Part shown: positions 51,937 to 63,099 of the stretch, one piece after another
Layout: every line of letters starts with the position of its first letter
Position numbering within the stretch: the stretch's first letter is position 1
Assembly: GCF_001598295.1 (NCBI RefSeq)
Contig: NZ_BCYR01000003.1
Location: forward strand, 248,001-312,000
Origin: Klebsiella ornithinolytica NBRC 105727 = ATCC 31898
GTDB taxonomy: Bacteria > Pseudomonadota > Gammaproteobacteria > Enterobacterales > Enterobacteriaceae
Direction: 5' to 3'
DNA: 64,000 nt
Made by a program: the position numbers and the translations under genes
Notes under the pieces: model-generated
Told to the model about the DNA's origin: nothing
Database searches by the model: none
Seen by the model: the letters and a program-made list of their open reading frames with translations, nothing else

Positions 51937-52748
51937 GTCCGGCCTCCTTCGGCCCACGGGAAGCAGACTTTATGCAGCTGGCGCAGCCCCAGATCCATCA
52001 GCCAGGCCAGCAGGGTTATCCAGATGACATAGGGGATGATCACATCCATCGCCATGTAACGCCGCACGAGGAAAATGCGGTAGCCCAGCCCGGCGGTAGC
52101 GGAAATCGCCTCCGCCGATATCAGAAACAGCCAGGCCGATCCCAGCAGCAAACGCAGCGAGGTGATCAGACGGGACAGCAGCTGCGGCAGGACCACCCGC
52201 AGGACCACCGTCCAGCTGTTGGCGCCGAGGGTTTGGGCTTTGATAAACAGTTCCGCCGGGATTTCCCGCGCCCGCTGTTCAAGATCGCGCGCCAGCATCG
52301 GCGTGATGCCAATCACGATCAGCATCACCTTAGAGAGTTCATCGAGACCGAAGACGATAAACAGTACCGGCAGGATCGCCAGCGGCGGTACCATCGAGAC
52401 CACGGTCATCAACGGCGACAGCGCCGCGCGATAGAGCGGAAACACGCCGGCAACGATCCCGATGCTCAGGCCAATCAGCGCGGACACCGCCAGCCCAATG
52501 AGCAGGCGGGTCAGGCTGATCAGCGTATCGCCCCACAGCAGGTATTCGCCGCTGCGTTTGTCCGGCGTAAACGCCATCCGCTCGACGGCCGCCGCCATCT
52601 GCGACAAACCGGGCAACAGCTTGTCCTGCGGGTTAGCCTCAAGGCGAATAGCGGAGCCGATAAACCAGGCGGCGATCAGCAACACAAAGGGCAGCAGCAA
52701 TAGCATCAGCCGCATGCCCTGCTGTGGATGGCGGTTAATTTGGCGCAT
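51933..52748 (-). CDS. Guanidine-operon ABC transporter permease
   Basis: A 271-residue membrane subunit with six helices. The ATG at 52748 (MRQINRHPQQG) follows GGGAGTG by 6 nt; upstream in-frame ATGs exist but lack this. The ATPase-contact loop is KAQTLGANSWTVVLRVVLPQLL, shortened here as TLGANSWTVVLRVVLPQ. NitT/TauT family. Confidence 0.88.
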   Translation of the reverse strand: MRQINRHPQQGMRLMLLLLPFVLLIAAWFIGSAIRLEANPQDKLLPGLSQMAAAVERMAFTPDKRSGEYLLWGDTLISLTRLLIGLAVSALIGLSIGIVAGVFPLYRAALSPLMTVVSMVPPLAILPVLFIVFGLDELSKVMLIVIGITPMLARDLEQRAREIPAELFIKAQTLGANSWTVVLRVVLPQLLSRLITSLRLLLGSAWLFLISAEAISATAGLGYRIFLVRRYMAMDVIIPYVIWITLLAWLMDLGLRQLHKVCFPWAEGGRT

Positions 52749-52772
52749 GGCGTTCACTCCCGTCATCAATGA

Positions 52773-53831
52773 TTACAGCTGGCCGGCGGCGGCCATTTTC
52801 AGATAGCTATCGTCGAAGCGCAGTCGGGTATTGGCGCTATCGCCGACGGTGACGTCGCCGGGGAAGCGCATGCCAATGAAGTCGGCGCTTTGCGCCCCTT
52901 CACCCAATAGCCCTTTATCAAATGAAAACTGCGCCACGCGCTGCATGGTTTTTGCCAGCTCCGGGCTGGAGATGAATGTCAGGGTTTCGGCGGCGGTCCA
53001 GAACAAGTGGGTCGTTTTCAGCTGCGCCTGGTAGCCAGCAAGATCGGTGCCGGAATCTGCCGCCATCGCGTTTAGCGCCTGACCATCTCCGGCATGCATT
53101 TTGGCCATCATCTCAAACCATGCGCCGGTCAGGGCTTTACCCAGCGCGGGGTTATCTTTCAGGGTTTGCGTGTTGACCACCATCATGTCGATAAGCTCGC
53201 CGGGAACCTGCGCTGAGCTAAAGACTTCGCTGGTCTGCGGGGTCTTTTTAATCGCCGACAGCTGCGGGTTCCACGCCACGGCGGCGCGGACGCTGCTGGT
53301 GCCAAAAGCGGAGACAATATCGGCATCGGAGGTATTCACCACTTTGACATCTTTCTCCTGCAGACCGGCCTTCTCCAGACCGCGAACCAGCAGATAGTGC
53401 GAAACCGACAGCTCAGGGAGATAGACCTGCATCCCTTTCAGATCGGCTAACGTTTTAGCGCTGCCTTTGAGCACCACGCCGTCATTGCCGTCGGAATAGC
53501 TGCCGGTAATAAGCGCGGTGGTATCGACGCCGCCTGCTGCGGGGATCGTCAGCGCATCCATGTTGGTCATGGTGCAGCCATCAAACTGACCGGCGGTGTA
53601 CTGATTAATCGACTCGATATAGTCGTTGAGTTGGACGATATTGATTTTGATGCCGTATTTCGCGGCCCATTTATCAATAATTTTTTCGTTGCTGATGGCG
53701 CCCCAGGGCATCCAGCCGGCATAGATCGTCCAGCAGACGTTGAACTCTTTTTTTACGGCGGCAAAGGAAGGGAAACTGGCCAGCAGCGCCAGCGACAGCA
53801 TGAACGAGCGGATTACACGGGATGTCTTCAT
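52773..53831 (-). CDS. Periplasmic binding protein of the guanidine operon
   Basis: A 352-residue precursor with a signal peptide (FMLSLALLASFPSFA). The mature start VKKEFNVCWTIYAGWMPWG and GQFDGCTMTNMDALTIPAAGG are typical of the urea carboxylase-linked TauA/SsuA-like binding proteins. It is the first gene after the riboswitch leader of about 55 nt. The ligand should be guanidine or a close relative; not proven by sequence. Confidence 0.88.
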   Translation of the reverse strand: MKTSRVIRSFMLSLALLASFPSFAAVKKEFNVCWTIYAGWMPWGAISNEKIIDKWAAKYGIKINIVQLNDYIESINQYTAGQFDGCTMTNMDALTIPAAGGVDTTALITGSYSDGNDGVVLKGSAKTLADLKGMQVYLPELSVSHYLLVRGLEKAGLQEKDVKVVNTSDADIVSAFGTSSVRAAVAWNPQLSAIKKTPQTSEVFSSAQVPGELIDMMVVNTQTLKDNPALGKALTGAWFEMMAKMHAGDGQALNAMAADSGTDLAGYQAQLKTTHLFWTAAETLTFISSPELAKTMQRVAQFSFDKGLLGEGAQSADFIGMRFPGDVTVGDSANTRLRFDDSYLKMAAAGQL

Positions 53832-53851
53832 TATGAACCTCTGGTTGGCAC

Positions 53852-53888
53852 AAAAACAGGAGCAGCGCGACACCTGACGGTGCTGCTG
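53852..53888 (-). terminator. Terminator of the guanidine riboswitch expression platform
   Basis: On the minus strand AGCAG, CACC, GTCA loop, GGTG, a short bulge and CTGCT are followed by CCTGTTTTTG. Its 5' arm overlaps the last conserved bases of the aptamer, so ligand-bound aptamer and terminator are mutually exclusive, giving transcription only with ligand. Confidence 0.75.
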
Positions 53889-53985
53889 TCTCCCGGGCTT
53901 TTGTCCCGCCGTGTAACCTCGCAGAGGTCGCCAGCTCTCGGACCAGACATTCACCTGCGTGAACCGGAACCCTAGCCAGCTATTG
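53884..53985 (-). promoter_or_regulatory. Guanidine-I (ykkC) riboswitch
   Basis: The minus strand carries the class I consensus blocks in order: CTAGGGTTCCG, GGTCCGAGAG, ACACGGCG and GGGACAAAAGCCCGGGAGA. This is direct evidence that the downstream urea carboxylase operon is a guanidine operon. Confidence 0.95.
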
Positions 53986-54028
53986 GATCATCTTGATTGT
54001 CTGTTGCGCTGCCTTCTGATGTATTGAT

Positions 54029-54044
54029 TGCAAAGGGCATGCCA
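54029..54044 (-). promoter_or_regulatory. Sigma-54 promoter of the guanidine operon
   Basis: On the minus strand TGGCATGCCCTTTGCA matches TGGCAC-N5-TTGCA with one mismatch and exact GG/GC spacing. It ends about 44 bp before the riboswitch start, so it is correctly placed. Nitrogen-limitation (NtrC) control would suit a pathway releasing ammonia from guanidine; NtrC enhancers were not clearly identified. Confidence 0.75.
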
Positions 54045-56730
<2,686 letters not shown>

Positions 56731-56733
56731 TCT

Positions 56734-56741
56734 CCCTCCCC
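56734..56741 (-). other. KOPS octamer
   Basis: GGGGAGGG on the minus strand (CCCTCCCC on +), pointing left toward dif. Confidence 0.5.
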
Positions 56742-56768
56742 GGCTGGCGCTATGCCCGCCGGGGCTTT
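56738..56768 (+). terminator. Rho-independent terminator of katG
   Basis: CCCCGGC and GCCGGGG (56738-56744, 56758-56764) form a 7-bp stem, then CTTTTCC. It is 7 bp past the katG stop. Confidence 0.75.
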
Positions 56769-56770
56769 TC

Positions 56771-56778
56771 CCCTTCCC
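56771..56778 (-). other. KOPS octamer
   Basis: GGGAAGGG on the minus strand, pointing left toward dif. Confidence 0.5.
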
Positions 56779-56781
56779 CTC

Positions 56782-57807
56782 TTATGTTTTCCCCAGCTGC
56801 AATAACCGGCTGTAGGTACGCTGAATATCTTCCTGTTCGACATCCGCCACCAGTTCGCTCAGTCCGCAGGCAGCCACCACGATCAGCTGACACTGCTTTT
56901 CATAGAGCACATCCACCAGATTAATAAAACGCTGCTGCGCCGCCGGGCCTGCCTGACGCAAAGGCGGAACCGCATCCAGTAGCCAGCGCTCATGCCGTTC
57001 ACAGAGCGCCAGATAATCCATCACCGATGTTGCCGCCATGCACAGTTGGTTGAAGGTAAAATGCAGAAAATGCGCCGGCGCAGAGGCGGCGTGCAGCGTA
57101 CGATAGCCCACCTGCAGCGGCTGCGCGCTGACGCAGGGATCCGGTAGTTCAAGTCGCTGGCGGGTTTGTGCAGAGGGCTGCACCAGAAACCTCCCGCGGC
57201 AGAATGGATTTTCCGCCGGCGCATGGCGCGCCCGGTAATCCTCTTCACCATTGAGCGCGGCTATCGTCATGTGCTGTTTGATCAGCGCAATCGACGGCAC
57301 AAAACGTTCGTGATACAGCGGGTTAGCCAGTAATTGATCCGGGGGATAGTTGGAGGTAGCCAGCAGAATGATGCCGCGTTGGAACAGCAGCGTAAGCAGC
57401 GCTTTCACCAACATGGCGTCGCCCGGATCGTGCAGATGGAACTCATCAAAACACAGGAGTCGACAGCCGTCGGTCATCTGTGCCAGCACCTCAGGCAGGG
57501 TTAGCGCGGGCTGCGCGTTCAGCCGCTGATGCAGTTCGCGAAAGAAATAGTGGAAATGCACCCGGCGCTTTTCCGCCAGCGGCAGGCTGGTAAAGAAATG
57601 ATCGATAATAAAACTTTTGCCGCGCCCGGTACGCCCCCAGACGTATAGCCCTTTGGCGCCGGCGGCCTTGCCTGAGGTCAGTCCGCTCCCCAGCGTGTCC
57701 AGTTGATTAACCAGCGCCTGCTGATCTGCATCAAGGGCCAACGCCAGCTCCTGAGCCCGCTGCGCCATAAACGAAGTAAACCTGAATTCAGTCATTCCTT
57801 GCGTCAT
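56782..57807 (-). CDS. AFG1/ZapE-family AAA ATPase, divergent member
   Basis: A 341-residue P-loop ATPase. Walker A GRTGRGKSFIID, Walker B RLLCFDEFHLHDPGDAMLV and sensor region LLATSNYPPDQL define the AFG1-like family of which ZapE (YhcM) is the known Escherichia coli cell-division member. It differs strongly in sequence from ZapE as I recall it, so it is probably an additional paralogue. The start is uncertain (ATG at 57807 or 57795). Confidence 0.82.
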   Translation of the reverse strand: MTQGMTEFRFTSFMAQRAQELALALDADQQALVNQLDTLGSGLTSGKAAGAKGLYVWGRTGRGKSFIIDHFFTSLPLAEKRRVHFHYFFRELHQRLNAQPALTLPEVLAQMTDGCRLLCFDEFHLHDPGDAMLVKALLTLLFQRGIILLATSNYPPDQLLANPLYHERFVPSIALIKQHMTIAALNGEEDYRARHAPAENPFCRGRFLVQPSAQTRQRLELPDPCVSAQPLQVGYRTLHAASAPAHFLHFTFNQLCMAATSVMDYLALCERHERWLLDAVPPLRQAGPAAQQRFINLVDVLYEKQCQLIVVAACGLSELVADVEQEDIQRTYSRLLQLGKT

Positions 57808-58180
57808 TTTCGCTCTTCGTGGTGTTACCGGCGCATCTGCCCCGGAAAAAGATGAGGAATCCTCATCGATTACACCTTCCCTGAACGACAATAACAAGCT
57901 TATCTGCAGCACAACGGTTTTATACCTCTCGCGGACCTGAAAAAAATCCATCGCTCTCTTCAGGGGCACGTCAGCAGACTAAAACCTGCAAAAACAGATA
58001 AATAGCATTGTTTATTCAGTAGCAGGTTGACTGTGCCGACCTACAAAAACCAACGTTATATATTGACATATACAGCGATGTTTTTTATCTTTTTGTCATA
58101 CAAATAAAAACCGTACCCTTCAGACAGAGACGAGATTTTACCCGCCTCATTCCGCTTTCATTCGTCTGAACTCAAAATTA
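57808..58180 (+). promoter_or_regulatory. Intergenic region with promoter of the TonB receptor operon
   Basis: TTGACA at 58063-58068 and TATCTT at 58086-58091 are separated by 17 bp. The region around 58000-58018 (GATAAATAGCATTGTTTAT) has Fur-box character but matches the 19-bp consensus at only about half the positions, so I do not call it. No gene seen. Confidence 0.6.
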
Positions 58181-60304
58181 ATGCGCTCATATAAACTCGT
58201 TTTATTTACCGGGATGATTCCCTGTTCTCTCATTATGCCGGCGATGCCCGTATATGCGGCAGAAACCCTGGTTGTCACCGCAGAACCGCTTACGCAATCC
58301 CTTGATGATGTTACGCCTGCCGCTGAACAGCAGGCTACGGTAGGCAACCTCGGCAAGCAGAAGTTGATTAACGTTCCGTGGTCCGTGCAGACGCTCTCCG
58401 ACTCTCTGACCCGCCAGGTGCAGGCCAGCAGCGTCAAAGATATCTACCGTTATCTGCCCTCCGTCCAGGGCGACGGCGTTCGTCCACAAACCCGCGGTAT
58501 GCAGGGCAGCGTGGTCCAGAACAGCATGATTGATGGCCTGAACGTGGTGTCGACCACCGAGTACCCCGCTGAACAGTTTCAACGCATTGAGGTACTGAAC
58601 GGTATGGCCGGCGCGTTATATGGCCCGGCGAACCCGGCAGGCATGTTTAACCTGGTCTCGAAACGGCCTACCGATGTGCCGCTGCGCAGGGTAACCGTTG
58701 GCGGTGGGACCGCCTCCGGCGCGAATGCCGCGTTGGACCTGAGCGGGCCGGTTGACGCGGCCGACAGAGTAAAATATCGCCTCAATCTGCGGGATCAGGA
58801 CGGCAGCAGCTATACCCACAGTAGCCGTCAGCGCAACCAGTATGCGGGTCTGGCGCTCGACTTCCAGCTGACCGACCAGACGGTGCTGGAGAGCAATTTC
58901 AGCTACTACCACTTCTATCAAAAAGGTCTTCCCGGTACTTTTGCCCTCGCAAAAGGCACCCGTTTCCCGTCGCCGCTGGATCCGACCAAAAGCCAATATG
59001 GCCAGTACTACGCCGGCAACGACGACACCACCACAACCGGAAGCCTGCATATTAAGCATGATTTTGACGGTAACTGGCTGCTGGACATTGGCGTACTGCG
59101 CCAGATTGCCGACCGCGAATCCACCGCCGTGACCAATACGCTCACCGACAATCGCGGCCATTACACCACCACAACCGCCAACTCTGCCGCCAGCCGTTTT
59201 ACCATCAACAGCTATCTTGCCAATCTTACCGGCAGCGTCGAGACGGGCTGGCTGCAGCATGATCTGGCGGTCGGCATGCGCGGTTTCGTGTGGAAAAACG
59301 ACAATCCACGCAACGGCGGGACGCAAACGCTGGGACACGCCTCGCTGGCGGAAAATCCTGATTACGCCCGCCCTGCTTACCCGGACTTCACCGACCGCTA
59401 TCATTCGGCCACCACCACGCAGCACGTTTTTTTACTGAGCGATACGCTGACTTTCACCCCGCAGTGGAGCCTGCTGCTCTCGGGTAGCGAAAACCTGTTC
59501 ACCGTCGACAATTACAACAAAAGCGGAAATCGCAGCAGCAATCATGATGACCGGGGTACCAGCGGCTCAGCCAGTCTGATGTATAAACCGGTGGAGAATG
59601 TGACGCTCTACACGACCTGGGCAAACAGCATGCAACAGGGCGACACGGCGCCGGCCGGAGCCAGCAATGCCGGAGAGGTTCTCGACCCTTATCGTAGCCA
59701 TCAGCTGGAAGTCGGCGCGAAATATGCCCCGCACCGCGACCTGCTCTTAACCGCGGCGCTATTCCAGGCCGAACGTCCGTTCGCCTACACCAACGATAGC
59801 GGCGATTTTGCCGAAGACGGTACGCAAAAAAACCGCGGGCTGGAGCTGATGGCCGACGGACACGTCACCTCTAACCTACGACTGTTCGGCGGCGCTACCT
59901 GGCTCGACCCGCGTCTGCATAATACCTCGAGCGCGGATGCCGATGATAAGCAGGTTGTCGGCCTGCCGCGCTTCACCGCCAACCTGCTGGCCATTTACAG
60001 CATCGACCCGGTTCCTGGACTCGACGTCAACGGCAATATTCACTACGTCGGGCGCCGGGCGACGGATAATGCCAATGACAGCTGGGTCGCCAGCTATACC
60101 ACCGTGGATATCGGCAGCAACTACCGCACCCGACTGTTTGGCACCGACACCACCTTCAGGTTAGCAATTACTAACATTACTAATCGCCACTACTGGACCA
60201 ACATCGTGCCCGGCGCGCTGACAGGCTATACCGGCGCAGGTTACGCCAGCGCTCAGCCCGGCGCACCGCGCGAAGCGACGGCGTCAGTACAGTTTGATTT
60301 CTGA
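58181..60304 (+). CDS. TonB-dependent siderophore-type receptor
   Basis: A 707-residue outer-membrane receptor. Signal peptide ends PVYA; TonB box ETLVVTA is at residues 28-34; the plug domain includes PWSVQTLSDSLTRQVQASS and RGMQGSVVQNSMIDGLNV and GALYGPANPAGMFNLV; the barrel ends SVQFDF with the C-terminal Phe. The family includes FhuA, FoxA and FecA-like siderophore receptors. The substrate is unknown. No clear ribosome binding site for the ATG. The next gene starts 8 bp later. Confidence 0.9.
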   Translation: MRSYKLVLFTGMIPCSLIMPAMPVYAAETLVVTAEPLTQSLDDVTPAAEQQATVGNLGKQKLINVPWSVQTLSDSLTRQVQASSVKDIYRYLPSVQGDGVRPQTRGMQGSVVQNSMIDGLNVVSTTEYPAEQFQRIEVLNGMAGALYGPANPAGMFNLVSKRPTDVPLRRVTVGGGTASGANAALDLSGPVDAADRVKYRLNLRDQDGSSYTHSSRQRNQYAGLALDFQLTDQTVLESNFSYYHFYQKGLPGTFALAKGTRFPSPLDPTKSQYGQYYAGNDDTTTTGSLHIKHDFDGNWLLDIGVLRQIADRESTAVTNTLTDNRGHYTTTTANSAASRFTINSYLANLTGSVETGWLQHDLAVGMRGFVWKNDNPRNGGTQTLGHASLAENPDYARPAYPDFTDRYHSATTTQHVFLLSDTLTFTPQWSLLLSGSENLFTVDNYNKSGNRSSNHDDRGTSGSASLMYKPVENVTLYTTWANSMQQGDTAPAGASNAGEVLDPYRSHQLEVGAKYAPHRDLLLTAALFQAERPFAYTNDSGDFAEDGTQKNRGLELMADGHVTSNLRLFGGATWLDPRLHNTSSADADDKQVVGLPRFTANLLAIYSIDPVPGLDVNGNIHYVGRRATDNANDSWVASYTTVDIGSNYRTRLFGTDTTFRLAITNITNRHYWTNIVPGALTGYTGAGYASAQPGAPREATASVQFDF

Positions 60305-60312
60305 GGAACGAC

Positions 60313-61335
60313 ATGAAAAAGATAGCCGCTGGTCTGCTTTCGCTGCTACTCGCTTTCCCGGTGCTGGCCGACCGTCAGGTGACGGACGATGCCGGGCACC
60401 CGGTGATATTGCCCGATCGGGTGACTCAGGTGGCAGAGGGGTGGTTCGCGCACCACTCGCTGCTGATGACGCTCGGCGTCGGCGACCGTATCGTCGCCAC
60501 GGTTAACCGTCCGGATAGCCGCCCGTGGATGTTTCATATCGCTCCCCGGCTCAATCAGGTGCTGATAAGTCGCGGCCCCCACTTCACCAGCGAAGCGCTG
60601 CTGACGCGCGATGCTCAGGTGGTCTTTGTGGCGCAGGGCAATGGCGATGCGGACGCCTATCGCCAGGCGGGATTAGCCGTGATGGAAATGCACTTTACCG
60701 ACTACCCGTCGCTGGCCCACGCCGTAGAGACCACCGCAGCGGTCTTCGATACGCCCCAGGTTCGGGCCAGGGCCCAGGCGTACAACCGGTATCTGCAACA
60801 GGTTATCGCCGTTACCGCTCAGCGCAACCGGGATCTGACGGACGGCGAGCGGCCGCGGGTGCTGCATATCCAGTCGCTGAAGCCTCTTAAGGTTGACGGC
60901 AGCCATACGCTAATCGATACCTGGATTCACCTGGCCGGTGGGCGAAACGCCGCGGCGGAAATCTCCGGCAATATGCAGGAAATTTCCCCGGAGAAAGTGC
61001 TCGCCTGGCAGCCAGATATCATCATCCTCGGCGCCGGGTGCGGCGATTTACAGCACTCGGCTTATGGCAAGCTGTTCGCGCCGCTACGGGCGGTAAAAAA
61101 CGGCAAGGTCTGGCAGAATCCGGCAGGCGTGTTCCCGTGGGATCGCTACGGCACGGAAAGCGCGCTGCAGATCCAATGGGCGGCGAAACGGTTGCAACCA
61201 CAGCGTTTTAACGATCTGGATATGATCGCCATCACCCGCGATTTTTATCAGCGCTTTTTCGATTATTCGCTGACCGGATCGGAAGCAGAGCGGATATTAC
61301 AGGCGCTGCCGCCGCAGGTAAAAGTGGGTCGCTAA
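60313..61335 (+). CDS. Periplasmic binding protein for metal chelates (FecB/BtuF-type)
   Basis: A 340-residue precursor: signal peptide MKKIAAGLLSLLLAFPVLA, class III binding protein features VTDDAGHPVILPDRVTQVAEG, WQPDIIILGAGCGDL and HIQSLKPLKVDGSHTLIDTW. It is the partner of the preceding receptor in an operon without permease or ATPase, so it must share a transporter encoded elsewhere. The ligand could be an iron-siderophore, haem, nickel or cobalt chelate. Confidence 0.85.
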   Translation: MKKIAAGLLSLLLAFPVLADRQVTDDAGHPVILPDRVTQVAEGWFAHHSLLMTLGVGDRIVATVNRPDSRPWMFHIAPRLNQVLISRGPHFTSEALLTRDAQVVFVAQGNGDADAYRQAGLAVMEMHFTDYPSLAHAVETTAAVFDTPQVRARAQAYNRYLQQVIAVTAQRNRDLTDGERPRVLHIQSLKPLKVDGSHTLIDTWIHLAGGRNAAAEISGNMQEISPEKVLAWQPDIIILGAGCGDLQHSAYGKLFAPLRAVKNGKVWQNPAGVFPWDRYGTESALQIQWAAKRLQPQRFNDLDMIAITRDFYQRFFDYSLTGSEAERILQALPPQVKVGR

Positions 61336-61554
61336 GCAGCGGCTCAGCGCATCATGCTGGCCGCCGGTGTCATGGTCATTTACTTCAAATCCGTCGGCCA
61401 CCCTACGAAGAAACCAGCGTATCCAGTAGACATTTTGCATATCGGCGAGATTTTTTGCTGTGGAAGTCCCATGGAAAGAGGAATTAAAAATTTAAAACCA
61501 TTAACAATCTAATAACATTAGCAGGCAAACATTTTATCTGAGGAAAATAATAAT

Positions 61555-62964
61555 ATGTCTACCACCCAGGTTCTGGGGGATGCGCCTTTTGCACCCGCAG
61601 AACACCCCCACTCCAGCTTAACCCGCCGCATTGATGCCCTGCCTGCCTCTGTCGGCCTGTGGTCGTTTATTACTCTGCTGGCGCTGGGCGGCTTCTTTGA
61701 GCTCTACGATCTTTTTCAGACCGGGTATATCAGTACCGGACTGCTGGCAGAACATATTTTTCATACCGACCAACAGGGCATTTTTGGCATCTCCGATCAG
61801 GCCTCATTTGCCTCGGCCACCTTCTTCGGATTATTTATCGGCGCCAGTCTGCTGGCGCCGCTGGCGGACAAGCTGGGCCGCCGATTGACCTTTATGTTTG
61901 CGCTGGCCTGGTACGGCGCGTTTTCACTGCTGATGGCTTTCCAGAACAGCGCCGAAGGGGTCATCTTGTGCCGCTTCCTGGTTGGTATTGGGCTGGGAAT
62001 TGAACTGGTGACCATCGACACCTACCTGAGCGAATGGGTCCCGACCCATCTGCGCAACAAAGCGTTCGCCTTTGCCTTTTTTATCCAGTTTCTCTCGGTT
62101 CCCGCCGTCGCGCTGATGTCATGGATGCTGGTCCCGACGACGCTGTTCGGCCTGAGCGGCTGGCGCTGGGTGATTATCTTTGGCGCACTGTGTTCGCTGA
62201 TCATTTGGGTCATCCGCAAAAAATTGCCGGAGTCGGCCCGCTGGCTGGAGGTGAAAGGTCGCCATGCGGATGCGCACGCGGTGATGTGTCAGATGGAGCG
62301 GCGCTGTGGCGTCACGCCTTCGCCGCAGCATATCCCGGACACCCGGGAAGCGCATCGCAAAAGTGGAACCTTTAAAGAGATCTGGGCGCCGGAATACCGC
62401 AGACGAACCCTCATGCTGATGGTGATGAATTTCTTTCAGGCGATCGGCTTTTTTGGCTTCGGCAACTGGCTGCCGGCGCTGCTTTCCGGCCAGGGGGCGA
62501 GCATTACCCACAGCCTGCTGTACGCCTTTTTTATCACTCTCGCCTACCCGCTGGGCTGCTTGTTCTGCACCCGCTTTGTCCACCGGTTTGAGAATAAGTG
62601 GCAGATCGTTCTTTCCGCGCTGATGACGGTGGTGTTCGGTACCCTGTTTGCGCTGCAGAATAACCCGGTGATGCTGGTTGTCTGCGGGTTTATGATTACC
62701 TGGTCCAACGCCTGGCTGACCATCAGCTATCATGCCTACCAGGCGGAAATCTTCCCGACGCGGATTCGCGCCAGAGCCGTGGGCTTTTGCTACTCGTTCA
62801 GCCGCCTGTCAACGGCGCTCACCAGCCTTCTGATCGGCCTGATTTTACAATACGCCGGCACCCCGGGGGTGATTAGCTTCATCGTGGCCAGCATGCTGAT
62901 GGTGATGCTCTCGGTGGGTATTTACGGCCCGAAAACCCGCGGTATCGAGCTGGAAAATATCTGA
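61555..62964 (+). CDS. MFS transporter of the aromatic-acid/sugar-porter type
   Basis: A 469-residue 12-helix transporter with GAGG at about 10 nt before the ATG. Signatures are LALGGFFELYDLFQTGYIS, LADKLGRRLTFMF, VTIDTYLSEWVPTHLRNKAFAF and KLPESARWLEVKGRHAD. This fits the YdjE/NiaP-like group that imports organic acids or nicotinate-like compounds; substrate is unknown. A GC-rich 10-bp inverted repeat follows at 62972-63002. The convergent LysR gene is the likely neighbour regulator. Confidence 0.88.
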   Translation: MSTTQVLGDAPFAPAEHPHSSLTRRIDALPASVGLWSFITLLALGGFFELYDLFQTGYISTGLLAEHIFHTDQQGIFGISDQASFASATFFGLFIGASLLAPLADKLGRRLTFMFALAWYGAFSLLMAFQNSAEGVILCRFLVGIGLGIELVTIDTYLSEWVPTHLRNKAFAFAFFIQFLSVPAVALMSWMLVPTTLFGLSGWRWVIIFGALCSLIIWVIRKKLPESARWLEVKGRHADAHAVMCQMERRCGVTPSPQHIPDTREAHRKSGTFKEIWAPEYRRRTLMLMVMNFFQAIGFFGFGNWLPALLSGQGASITHSLLYAFFITLAYPLGCLFCTRFVHRFENKWQIVLSALMTVVFGTLFALQNNPVMLVVCGFMITWSNAWLTISYHAYQAEIFPTRIRARAVGFCYSFSRLSTALTSLLIGLILQYAGTPGVISFIVASMLMVMLSVGIYGPKTRGIELENI

Positions 62965-62971
62965 CTGTCCG

Positions 62972-63002
62972 CTGCGCCGCCGGGTGATTATCGGCGGCGC
63001 AG
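62972..63002. terminator. GC hairpin between convergent MFS and LysR genes
   Basis: CTGCGCCGCC and GGCGGCGCAG form a perfect 10-bp stem with an 11-nt loop. No T-run follows, so termination is not certain. Confidence 0.55.
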
Positions 63003-63099
63003 TCGGCTCATAGCGGGCAATCGTCAGCGCACTAAGCCGTAGTCTGCCAAATGAATATGCCATTGAGCCCCAGGGACGGCCTCCCATCCCCCGGCCATA

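Noticed and set aside
58000..58018. Fur-box-like sequence upstream of the TonB receptor
   Set aside because: Only about 10 of 19 positions match the consensus, no better than expected in AT-rich DNA.
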